From positions 72,836,001 to 72,900,000 of the forward strand of contig NC_091262.1 in assembly GCF_042477335.2 (NCBI RefSeq): 64,000 bases of DNA, in the 5' to 3' direction. Positions within the stretch are counted from its first letter, which is position 1; every line of letters starts with the position of its first letter. The notes under the pieces are model-generated. The model saw only the letters and a program-made list of their open reading frames with translations. It searched no databases and was not told the origin of the DNA. Below are positions 44,077 through 53,855 of the stretch, in pieces. The DNA is from Ovis canadensis (Eukaryota > Chordata > Mammalia > Artiodactyla > Bovidae). A program made the translations under genes and the position numbers.

Positions 44077-45342
44077 ACGATGCCACACTATGCAAAACAA
44101 CAACACAAAGTTCTATTAGAGCTCACAGTCAGTATTATTTGACTAAATCTTCACAGAGATGTCCTCCCACCCCTTTCCAGTCAGGCAAGTGTTGCTATCT
44201 GCATTTTAGAGTTGAAGAGTTTAAGGTTGATTTATTTCCAGTAAATTTCCTGGGTTCAAACAGCTGGTGAATAGTACTTTCAGAATTGAAGCTTACTTCG
44301 TGTAAAAGCCATAACCTCACCACGAAGCCAGTGGTTTGCAAACTGTGCTTGATGGAACCCCCAGCCGCCCCCAGGGGTCTGTCCGGGGTTGTCATGGCTC
44401 GAGGGTGGCGACTATGAGGGATGAATGGGTAGGTTTATTCCCTGAAAATTCCAGAAAAATTCCCAGAAAATACCTGAGATTGGCTCAATGAGACATCTAA
44501 GACATCAATATCAGGGGTGGAGGACAACCGGCTCTTTCGTTGAACCAATAGTGAAGGGCAGAAGGATGAAGGTCAAGGCCGAGACCAGTGGCCCCAGACA
44601 CTTGAGCTCCTGACATTCTCTGGGGTTCTCAGGCTCACATCAGCCCTGTGGGAATGAGAAAGGAGTGTTTCAACTTGCAAATCAAGCTGCAAACAAATAG
44701 CTTATAGCATATTAACAACCATATGTGAGGGCCTTCCCTGGTGGTCTGGGGGCTAAGACTCAGCGCCCCCAATGCAGAGGGCCTGGGTTTGATCCCTGGT
44801 CAGGGAACTAGATCCCACATGCCAAAACTGAAGATCCCACCTGCCTCAACCAGGACCTAGCGTAGCCAAATGAAAAACAAAACAAAGAAAAACATGTGTG
44901 AGTTTGTGTTTGGAGATTCCTATCACATAAAGACACGTGCACACATACACACTTCAGAGAAAATTGATCAACAAAGACACACAACACAATGCTAACTCGG
45001 GATTTCCCTGGGGAATAGAGTTCTGGGGAATATTTTCCAAGCTCTTCTTTACATTTTCGGGGTTTCTACATGATCCTCAATGAGGATATCAGAAACAGGA
45101 ATAAAACACCAATAAGAGTCAATAACTCTTTAAAAAGAACAACAATTTGGAGAAATTTTCAGTGGTCCATTTGATATTTTCTGAGTTGTCTCATGTTCCT
45201 CAATGAGTATTTTATAAACAGAAGAAAACTCTAACACAGGATACGCTTTTTTGTGTGTGCTAATTTTGTGGTTATTTTTTTAGGGGGAAAAAGCAATTTT
45301 GGTAACTAGATTGTTTGAGTAGATCTAATGAAACCTGTTACC
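44077..45342 (+). other. 5' flank of serpin gene 2
   Basis: About 44,130-44,275 resembles a MIR. From 44,262 it aligns with 6,651-7,559 upstream of gene 1. The flank differs by a CHR SINE insertion (44,727-44,892). No coding sequence was seen. Confidence 0.65.
44727..44892 (+). mobile_element. CHR-type SINE upstream of gene 2
   Basis: GGCCTTCCCTGGTGGTCTGG head, GGTCAGGGAACTAGATCCC, A-rich end. Flanked by ATATGTGAG and ATGTGTGAG, a likely imperfect target duplication. Absent upstream of gene 1. Confidence 0.85.
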
Positions 45343-45432
45343 AGGAATGGTCATCTGCCCATTTCCAGTCAGAGGACAGAGTCCTGTGTTGTCCCCGCCT
45401 ATGCTTCACAAGCCTGGAGGAGGGCTTTGCAG

Positions 45433-45463
45433 GATAAATAGGCAGCAGCACCAGGGAAACTCC
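45433..45463 (+). promoter_or_regulatory. Core promoter of serpin gene 2: TATA box and kappaB-like decamer
   Basis: GATAAATA at 45,433-45,440 and GGGAAACTCC at 45,454-45,463, at the same spacing as gene 1. Upstream, CATTTCCAGTCAGAGGACAG is also conserved. Confidence 0.65.
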
Positions 45464-45521
45464 CCCATCTGGGCAGGAGGCGGCTCTGGATCCACTGCCC
45501 ACATCCCGCTCTCGCAGGCAG
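45464..45521 (+). other. SERPINA3-like: Serpin gene 2 exon 1 (5' UTR, non-coding)
   Basis: Ends at GGCAG|GTAATCC (donor GT at 45,522-45,523), nearly identical to gene 1 exon 1. The start site is estimated from the TATA box. Intron 1 is 1,792 nt and has no SINE. Confidence 0.7.
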
Positions 45522-47315
45522 GTAATCCGTGATGCTCCCACCCTGGGAGCCAAGGGGCCCCTTTCCCAGGGTGGTTCTGGCCTCGATCAGGGGTCAGTAG
45601 GGCCTGAGGCAGGAGGGAGGTGGGAGGACATGTGTCTGATGCTGGGAAGGTTCTGAGTCCTCTGAAGACCAGTCCTCTCTCTGGGTCTCAGTGTTCATCC
45701 TGCAAAGGGAGGGATGTGCCACCAGGGCTTCTGGGGGGCATTTCTGCTTTTGAGTCTTTGGGGTTGAGATTCGAGCCAGCTGTGCCCCATCCGGCTATGC
45801 ATCCAGCATCAGGTCAGAGCTCCCCCGAGGGCCCTGAGGTGCATCTCCTTGCCTGGCACAGGGCGCTGCCCTCAGAGGGCCCTGGGGATGGAATTAGTGC
45901 CCCAGGTCCCTCTGGGCAGAGGATCTCCAGGGGGGTTTTCTAGGCTCCACTGTCCCTCTAGGGCCCTTGGCCAAGCAGAAGGGAGGGGAGTCTGCTTAGA
46001 AATAGAGCTTTAACCTGGCTAAATAAAAAAGCATCATTCCTTCAGGATAATTTCGGAAGAAAATATTTCACTCTTTTTGAAAGAAACCATTGCATTAGCC
46101 CTGAGCAAACTAAATTGTTGGGGCAGTTGATCGCCCCTGTCCTCAGGCTTGTCCGAAGGCCTTTACCCTGGGCTCTGGCTGAGACTCAGCTCAGGCTCCT
46201 CCCCTCCTCAATCTCCCCACTTCCCCCCTCATCACACCAGCAGTGTTCTCTCCTCTGAATCCTGAGATGAGGGGCAGAGATTGAAGGGAAACAGACCTCT
46301 TTGCTGAGGTCACCAGTTTGACCTCAGTCTCTCCTGGAGGTTTCCCAGGCAGTAGCTCTGTCCTCTGTCCGCAGGGATCACAGTCTGGCTTGTAGAGTCC
46401 CAGAAAGTGTCGCTAGTGGAGGGGGTGACATGTCTGGAACTCCTCTTAGGAGCCCAGCACTTTCATCCTGTATGTCACCTGAGCCGTTCCACGTGTTGGA
46501 CGGAGGTGGGAACTGAGGATCAGAGAGGTGCAGTCACGCTTGTCACCACATGGCACTCACAAGTGGTCCAAACAAAATCCTCAACCAGGTCCCTGAGACT
46601 CTGAGCTCACCCTGCTTCTCCCCACCAGGAGGCCTTTCCAGGTTCTTGAGGAAACACCCTCCACATGTCCACATGGCAGGGGCTGAGCAGAACGCTCTGC
46701 CCTCCTTGTTCTTTACAGCAGCCCTCCTCAGGGCAGCCAGGCTACAGCATGGCTCCCGCTGCCTGTGGCAGCCTCTCTCCTGAACCCTCACTGTGACCAG
46801 GCACCTCGACGGGAGAGCCTCCCTGAGGTCACACCCTTGTCCTCAGAGGCGGGGAGAGGTGCTGTGTCCTCTGATCAGTGCAGGGCTCCTTCCTGGGGGG
46901 ACAGAGAGGGGGCACGGTGGGAAAGGAGCCCTGCTTCCTAGGTGCTCTGACGGAGTCTCCTCCCAGAAGAAGGGAGATGGGTTCTCGCTGGACAGCACCT
47001 CATACCCATCACCAGCCTCCCCGCCCTGGAGCCAGGCACCCCAGGCTCCTCATCCTCACTCTCTCTACTGCCTGCTGTGTGACCTTGGAAAAGCCCCTTC
47101 CCTTCTCTGCCCAGTCTCTCCACTGGGGAAATTGCTAACGATCACAGCACTTGATCAAAGGGTGAGAAGGAGCCCAGAGCCTCCTCCTGTGTGTTGGGAG
47201 CCCAGGAGGGTGCCTACCCCTGGGAGGTCCCAGAGCAGCAGGGCCGAGAGAACAGAGGGGAGGGTTGGGAAGTCATCTGACACGTGGAGACTGAAAGGAG
47301 CTTTGCTTTTCAGAC

Positions 47316-47949
47316 ATGAGGGCAGAGAGAATGGGCCCCCTCTTGGCTCTGGGGCTCCTGGTGGCTGGACTCTGCTCCAGGGTCCACTGCCTCCCAGAGA
47401 ATGTGACCCCAGAAGGACAGCACAAAGGGACGTCTGTGGATGACCATGCATTAGCCTCCAGCAACACCGACTTTGCCTTCAGCCTCTACAAGCAGTTGGC
47501 TTTGAAGAACCCCAATAAGAATGTCATCTTCTCCCCTCTGAGCATCTCCATAGCCTTGGCCTTCCTGTCCCTGGGGGCTTGTGGCCCCACTGTGACGGAG
47601 ATCCTGGAAGGTCTCAAGTTCAACCTCACAGAGACCCCCAAGACAGAAATCCACCAGGGCTTCCAGCACCTCCTGCAGACGCTCAATCAGCCCAGCAACC
47701 AGCTGCAGCTGAGCGTGGGCAACGCCATGTTTGTGCCGGAGGAGCTGACGCTGCTGGACAAATTCAGGAAAGATGCCGAGGCTTTTTATGCCTCTGAGGT
47801 TTTGCCCATCAACTTCAAGGATTCCAAAGCTGCCATAAAGCTTATCAATGAATATGTGAAGAATAAAACTCATGGAAAAATTGAGAAGCTGTTCAATGAT
47901 CATGACCAGCTCACAGATTTAATCTTGTTGAATTATATCTTCTTTAAAG
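47316..47949 (+). CDS. SERPINA3-like: Gene 2 exon 2 coding part (residues 1-212)
   Basis: Acceptor TTGCTTTTCAG ends at 47,313, ATG at 47,316, donor TAAAG|GTAGG at 47,949. It encodes the signal peptide and N-terminal helices, with [20 protein letters not shown], the sequon [14 protein letters not shown] and the end LLNYIFFK. Diverges from gene 1 after about residue 148. Confidence 0.93.
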
Positions 47950-50900
47950 GTAGGTGCCTAGTTTGGGGTTCAGAGGAACAAATACTTATTTTTTGAGGCT
48001 TCAGGGCTATTTCCTGGCTTAGTCAACTGTCATTAGGCCAAACACTATAGAGAAGGCTGCCCTCAGCTTAAGGGGCTTCGGCACTAAGGCCCTGCCCCAA
48101 TCACTGGCTTTGACTGTCTTGAGATTTCCCAAACTCCAGTGGTTGTTATAGGATGTTAGTGCAGGGAAGCTGCTAACCCTTTGTCTGACGCAGAGGGAGA
48201 GCTTTGTTTTGACTTCATCTTACCCGGCTGCTAGAGGAAGGGCCTTCCCATTCCCATCACTCTTGTGAGTGTCCTTCCTGATGAGGTGGTGCTGGAGCCC
48301 TCGGGAACCCTCAGCTGTGCCCACCATGGGCTGGCTCTGACCTGCCGGGGGACTTAGTCTCTGGAGGCTCTTGGTGAGGCCAGTGGTCTTCATGGTGAGA
48401 CAGACTCTGAGGAGCCTGCGAACCCCCTGGGTCTTCATCTGTGGTCTTCTATCAACTCAGGGTGGAACAGGTCAGGCCACCATCCGGGAACAGCCTCTGC
48501 AGAAGGGAGCCTCCTAGACAGGATCCTCCTCCGGCTTCAAGCTGGTCTGATGCCTGGTCCCGGTGTCAGGAGGTCAGCTTGGCAAACCTCCGCCTGGATA
48601 TTCACAAGGGGCAGAGTAGAGGCAGATAGATTTTGCACAGGGAGCAAGAAGGGCCAATAGGGACCTAGAGATAGATTATCAAGTCAGGAAGTGGTCAGCT
48701 GTGTAAGAGGCACCAGCTCTTGGAGCCAAGCTAGTCCAGAGCTGAGGACTCTTGGCAGAGTCCAGAGCAGCCCTCTTGGGCCACTGTAGTTGTGTATAAA
48801 AAAGCTTAGAACTGAATTATTCTTAAAAATGAATCCAGGCCTGTCCTGCTATGTTTGTTTTTTGAGTTTTCTTTGCTTTCCTTTCCTTTTCCACCTTAGG
48901 ACTTTCTCCTTACAAGTCTCTTCCCCAGGGGCACCCCAAGCAGCCTCCCTTTCCGTCTATGCCCACCTTTAACCTTGAGGACACAGGCAGGGGTGGAAAT
49001 GAAGCAGGAGGTGGGGGTGGATTCACATTCCCTGAAGCCCCAGAGCCCTGAACTCCTCTAGAAGTCCTGTCCTCAGCGCGGATTCACCCTCCTGGGTGGA
49101 GACCTGAGTCCTCTCCTCTGTTAACCCCACCCTGCACTCCGGATCCCTGTGTGGCTCCTGCTCCAGCCAGGCTCACAAGGCTGCAGGGATGTGTGTCCTC
49201 CCTGAAAAGCCAATGACTAACCCGGTCACTAACATGTTCCCTTGAAGGACGAGGAGGTCCTGTATCTCCCCAGGCCCAGCCTCATCCCCATCTCTCCCTT
49301 GCCCTCCATATTTCCTGTTGACTTTGCATGTAGAACAACTAACCAGCTTTGTTTCATGCCCCTCTTCTCAATCCTGACCTGCAGGGTTCACCCCCATCCC
49401 CAAGGGCTTACCCACCTGCCCAGGTGTATATGCACACCTGGCAGGCCCACCCCAGAAGCACGTGGTACAGGGGCACAGCTGGTACATAGAGGGTCTTCCC
49501 CACTGAGGGGCCAGGGCAGAAGAGGGAGTGGACACAGCCCTTGTACTCACAGAGTCCTCATCTATTGCTTCTCCTCCAGCCCAGTGGAAGACGCCATTTA
49601 ATCCTCACCGTACTTATGACTCAGAGTTCCTCGTGAGCAAGGACAAGAGGGTGCAGGTGCCCATGATGACCCTTGGCCTGGAAACCCCTTACTTCCGGGA
49701 CGAGGAGCTGGGCTGCACGCTGGTGGAGCTCATGTACACCAGCAATGACAGCGCCCTCTTCATCCTCCCCGACGAGGGCAAAATGCAGGACCTGGAAGCC
49801 AAGCTGATCCCGGAGACGCTGAAGAGGTGGCGAAACTCCCTGCAGCCCAGGTAACTCCCCAGGACCCAGAGCTGCGAGTTCAGCTGCTGTCTTGGTCCTT
49901 CCCCCTCTTCCTGGACTCCTGATCCCTAGCAACAGGGCCTCAGGAATGTCTGGGGGCAGGACAATGGTGGGAGAACCTGTTCTGAGATGACTTTGCCCTT
50001 TGCTAACTTAGGGATTTGGGGGCAAAATTTTTCCTTCCATAGGATGATGACATCAGAGGAAGGGACAGCAAGGGGACTGAGGGTTCCTCTCACATCAACA
50101 TGTATTGAGTCAGGAGGATCCTCAACAGAACACCCAACGCTCATGCAGTCCTTTCTTTGGCTCTGCCTTTCGACAGTGGAGAGGAAGGGATAGAATCGGG
50201 ATCAGGTGAGGGCTCAAGTGAGACAGGCTCTGAGGATCAGCTTTACACTGTCTTCCCATCATAGTCACTCATTTGTTCATTTATCCACTTAGCACTGGTT
50301 GAATTAATTAATGAAGATCATGTTATGTCTAAGGGAATAATTTGGATCCTGAGTCAGCAAGTTCAATTCAGTTCAGTCACTCAGTCATGTCCAACTCTTT
50401 GCAACCCCATGAACCGCAGCACGCCAGGCCTCCCTGTCCATCACCAACTCCCAGAGTTCACTCAAACTCACATCGATTGAGTTGGTGATGGCATCCAGCC
50501 ATTTCATCCTCTGTCGTCCCCTTCTACTCCTGCCCCCAATTCCTCCCAGCATCAGAATCTTTTCCAGTGAGTCAACTCTTCACATGAGGTGGCCAAAGTA
50601 CTGGAGTTTCAGCTTTAGCATCATTCCTTCCAAAGAAATCCCAGGGCTGATTTCCTTCAGAATGGACTGGTTGGATCTCCTTGCAGTGCAAGGGACTCTC
50701 AGCAAATAAAACACTAAATTCCCCACCTTCATGGCACTTAATTTGTAGTTGGGGGAGACAGATAAGAAATAAATAACTAAATTTGTACTCAGAGAGATGG
50801 GAAATGGTGAGGTGAGGGAAAATAAAGGAAAAAAGAGAAGGAAAATTGGACCCAGGGGTAGTTTGTGATTATAATTAGGATAGCCCTTAGGTGTTGTTTG

Positions 50901-53678
50901 AGGTGAGGGACTGAGTCATGTGGATGTCGTGGGGAAAAGCATTGCTGACCAAAGGAACAGCCATTGCAAAGCCCCTGAGGCAGGAGTGAGCCTGGTGTGA
51001 TTGAGGATTAGTGAGGCCAGAGCAGGAGAGCAGAGGGAGGGAGAAGGGAAGCTTGGAGAAGTCGGGGTCCTCAGGGAGGACTAAGGCCAGTTGGAGTCTT
51101 GCAGACTCCTTGACTCCCCCACCGTCTAAGGGAAATGGAAATTCATCACAAGGTTTTGAGTCAAAGAGTAAAAGATCTGAGTGATGTTTTAGAAGAACCA
51201 CCCAGGGCGCCGAGTGGAAAGCAGATGGCAGAGCATATGCATGGAGGCAGGGAGGCCACCAGGAGCCCAGGGGGGTCACCCAGGGGAGGGCGCTGGGGGC
51301 TGGACCAGGAGGAGCAGGAAGCGTGAGGAGGGGTCGGGCTCTGGGTAAATGGAGGGTAGCCACACAGGCCAGGAGGTGGGATTCAGGAGACCGATCTCAG
51401 GGGGACAAGAAGGAGAGGCAGTGCTGGGCCAGGGTCTGCAGAGGTGGGTAGGGAGGGGGTGCGGGCAGCCATGGGGGGACACCCCACAGTTTAAGGGGAG
51501 TCTCAGCCTCCTCATATTTGGCATCTAAGACCAGATAGCCTGACAAGAGTCTTAAGGGAAATACAGAGAGAGAGAGAGAGAGGGAGGGAGGCCTCCGGGT
51601 GGGAGACAGCATCTCTTGTTCCAAGAACCTGCTGGCGGCTCTGCTCAGAAGCTGAAGCTGTCCTCTCCTCAACTGGGAAGGCAAGATGGAGACCCTGAAT
51701 TGGATGATTCATGTCCCCAAGTTCCCTGACTGCAGCCCCCAGCCCCCCAGGTCCCCTCCAAGCCCCCGTTCAGCTCCTTCCTTCCCTGCCGCCCACACTC
51801 AGGCCGCCCTTGTGCTGTGGAGCAGCCCCTCTGGCTTCCCACATTCCTGTAAGTGCATCCACCTCCTCGTAAGCTCCTCTTCACCCAGTCAGATCCATCC
51901 CCTCCCCTGGGACTCAGGCTCCATGCCACCTCCTGCAGGAAGCCTTCCCGGTGCCTGTGGAGCAGCCTCCCGGGCACAATCTCCTAGCCACTGTGAAATC
52001 CCTGTCCGAGGAGGGTATTTTCCTTGCCTGCAACCTTGCAGGGGAGAGGTGAGGACCTTTGTGGGCAACACCGCAGCCCCAGCCCTAGGGACATTAGACT
52101 CTTGCAGTCAGGAATGCATGATTAGGAATTAAGGAGAGTTAGCCTGAGGGGTCTAGACACTGAGGAAGAAAGTTTATCTTTCCAGTGTTAAGGAGGTGGT
52201 TGGAAATGAAACCACAAAAGATCAAACTGTGAGATGAAAGAAAGGCAGACACTGTTCAGCGTGAGTTCAAGTTTATCTTTCTCATTTCCTAGACATATAG
52301 ATAAACTCAGCCTGCCAAGGTTTTCCATCTCCAGCAACTATCAGCTGAAAGACATCCTTTCCCACCTGGGTATGAAGAAAATCTTCACCAACGATGCGGA
52401 CTTCTCAGGAATCACAAATGACCACAAGCCGGCAGTTTCCCAGGTAAGTCTAAACTTTGGACAATTCATCCTTTTTATAGGAGCTTGAATGGGGGCAGAC
52501 AGGCAGATGTTTGGCTAATTCTGAATTTGCAAATTAATTGAATTTCCTATAAATCAATCACCCTCCCCAGGATTGGGTTGCAATCATATTGGGAGTTGTC
52601 CCCAACTTCCCTGAAATATAACGTGACCAGGAGTCCATCAGTGGGAAAGAATTCCCCTGGAGTGGAATCAGTGGAGGACCCCATGCCAAGCTCTACTTTT
52701 CATGCCTAAAGAAGCAAATAGTTAAAGTCCTGTGGCCCTCAGTTTTTTTCATCTACAAAATATGGTGATAGTTCTTACCCAGCATAAAGAAACTGGCAGA
52801 GCAGGTAAGAGGTACTAACAATGGCTCAGGGCCATCGTGATGAATATTTACTAAGAGCAGGAGAGAAGGACACCATGGATCCTGGTACTGCCATCCTAGA
52901 AGCAGAGAAGTTAGAATGAATGGGGGTGGCTGGGCAGCCCTGCAGTCTCCCCTGCACCCCACCTGCCAGAGGGCCTGGTGAAGGAGACACAGGGGCCATG
53001 GGGCCTTGTGGTCCAGGGCTGGGAAGCCAGTCCTAGGCAAAGTAGCTGAGGGCTCAGGGACACGTCAGCTGGGGCCACCGTGGTGCAGAAAGCAGTGCCG
53101 CTCATCTGCAACTTCATCATGGAAGGACTGTGGACGGTTCCCTGCAAGAAAAGTGCCTCGATCTGCCCGCCCCCTACACTAGTGGGTGCTTGGGGGACAG
53201 CAGAGTCTGTGGACTCAGACAGAGAGGGATCCAGGTCCAGGAGCCCCTGCTCTTCGCCTCTCTGACCCTGGGCCCAGGATTCTCATCTTCACTTTCCACT
53301 TCCATGCATCACAACGGCAAACCAGCTGATAGTTGGATGGGAAGACAGACAGATTGAGCAGGTTGACAGCGCAGTGACAGACCAGGAGCAGGTGGATGAA
53401 TGTTGGTCCCCAGAGGCGCTCAGGCCCCTGCTCACACCCTGCCTCCCCCGTCTCCAGTGGGTAATCTTCCGGCGTCCCCACAGGTGGTCCACAAGGCCGT
53501 GCTCGACGTGGGCGAGGAGGGCACGGAAGGAGCTGCTGTCACAGCTGTCACGATGATGACTTCAGCCTTGCTCGGGTTAACTGTCAGTTTCAACAGGCCC
53601 TTTCTGATTTCCATATTCTGCAAAGACACTCAGAGCATCATCTTTTTGGCCAAAGTCACCAACCCCAAGGAAGCCTAG
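47316..53678 (+). CDS. SERPINA3-like: SERPINA3-like secreted serpin, gene 2 (complete, 4 coding exons)
   Basis: Encodes a 416-aa secreted clade A serpin. Coding exons are 47316-47949, 49580-49850, 52293-52443 and 53484-53678, with the same sizes and phases as gene 1 and intact splice sites. Signal peptide residues 1 to about 25 ([12 protein letters not shown]); sequons at N29, N103, N183 and N267 (the N233 site of gene 1 is absent). The hinge [10 protein letters not shown] is of inhibitory type. The loop [14 protein letters not shown] differs almost entirely from gene 1. Strict counting puts P1 at Ser379, while a one-residue shift gives Thr378-Ser379. A Cys at residue 398 follows the loop and is absent from gene 1. 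Thr-Ser with a nearby Cys fits my recollection of the bovine endopin 2 group, to be confirmed by alignment. The serpin signature [11 protein letters not shown] is intact. Confidence 0.93.
49580..49850 (+). CDS. SERPINA3-like: Gene 2 exon 3 (residues 212-302)
   Basis: Acceptor TCTCCTCCAG|CCCAG and donor CCCAG|GTAAC. It encodes [16 protein letters not shown], then [15 protein letters not shown] and [17 protein letters not shown]. The 3' part is almost identical to gene 1. Confidence 0.93.
50361..50698 (-). mobile_element. BovB 3' fragment in intron 3 of gene 2
   Basis: Reverse-strand BovB starting at GTTCAATTCAGTTCAGTCAC, truncated near GCAAGGGACTC. Flanked by TCAGCAA at 50,354-50,360 and 50,699-50,705. 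Gene 1 has the uninterrupted TCAGCAGATAGAACAGT near 13,199, an empty site. Confidence 0.9.
51565..51590 (+). repeat. (GA)n microsatellite in intron 3 of gene 2
   Basis: AGAGAGAGAGAGAGAGAG followed by GGGAGGGAG. Gene 1 has only an interrupted GA run near 14,667-14,680. Confidence 0.85.
52293..52443 (+). CDS. SERPINA3-like: Gene 2 exon 4 (residues 302-352)
   Basis: Acceptor CATTTCCTAG and donor CCCAG|GTAAGT, 151 nt. It encodes [20 protein letters not shown] and [16 protein letters not shown], ending in KPAVSQ. Confidence 0.93.
53484..53678 (+). CDS. SERPINA3-like: Gene 2 exon 5 with reactive-centre loop (residues 353-416)
   Basis: Acceptor GTCCCCACAG, then [10 protein letters not shown], hinge [10 protein letters not shown], loop [12 protein letters not shown], then [20 protein letters not shown] and the C-terminus [11 protein letters not shown] at 53,676-53,678. 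64 residues, the same length as gene 1 despite the loop difference. Confidence 0.93.
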   Translation: MVHKAVLDVGEEGTEGAAVTAVTMMTSALLGLTVSFNRPFLISIFCKDTQSIIFLAKVTNPKEA

Positions 53679-53830
53679 AGCTCCCCTCCTCCCTAAGGAG
53701 CTGGGTGCCCAGGCTACTCCCAGGGACCCCTCTGCTCATCCTTGGAAGATGACAGCAACAGTTCTAGGGGCTCCAGGTGCACAGGAGCTGTATGTCCTGG
53801 TGACAAGAAGCCTCTGAGCCACAGAACAAC

Positions 53831-53836
53831 AATAAA
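53831..53836 (+). promoter_or_regulatory. SERPINA3-like: Poly(A) signal AATAAA, serpin gene 2
   Basis: Within CAACAATAAAGCCCC, 153 nt after the stop. Predicted cleavage near 53,855. Confidence 0.85.
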
Positions 53837-53855
53837 GCCCCTTCCTTGGTCTGGA

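Noticed and set aside
46793-47443. 216-codon open frame overlapping gene 2 exon 2
   Set aside because: Same situation as at gene 1: out of frame with the conserved signal peptide and start codon. It looks long because the region is GC-rich.
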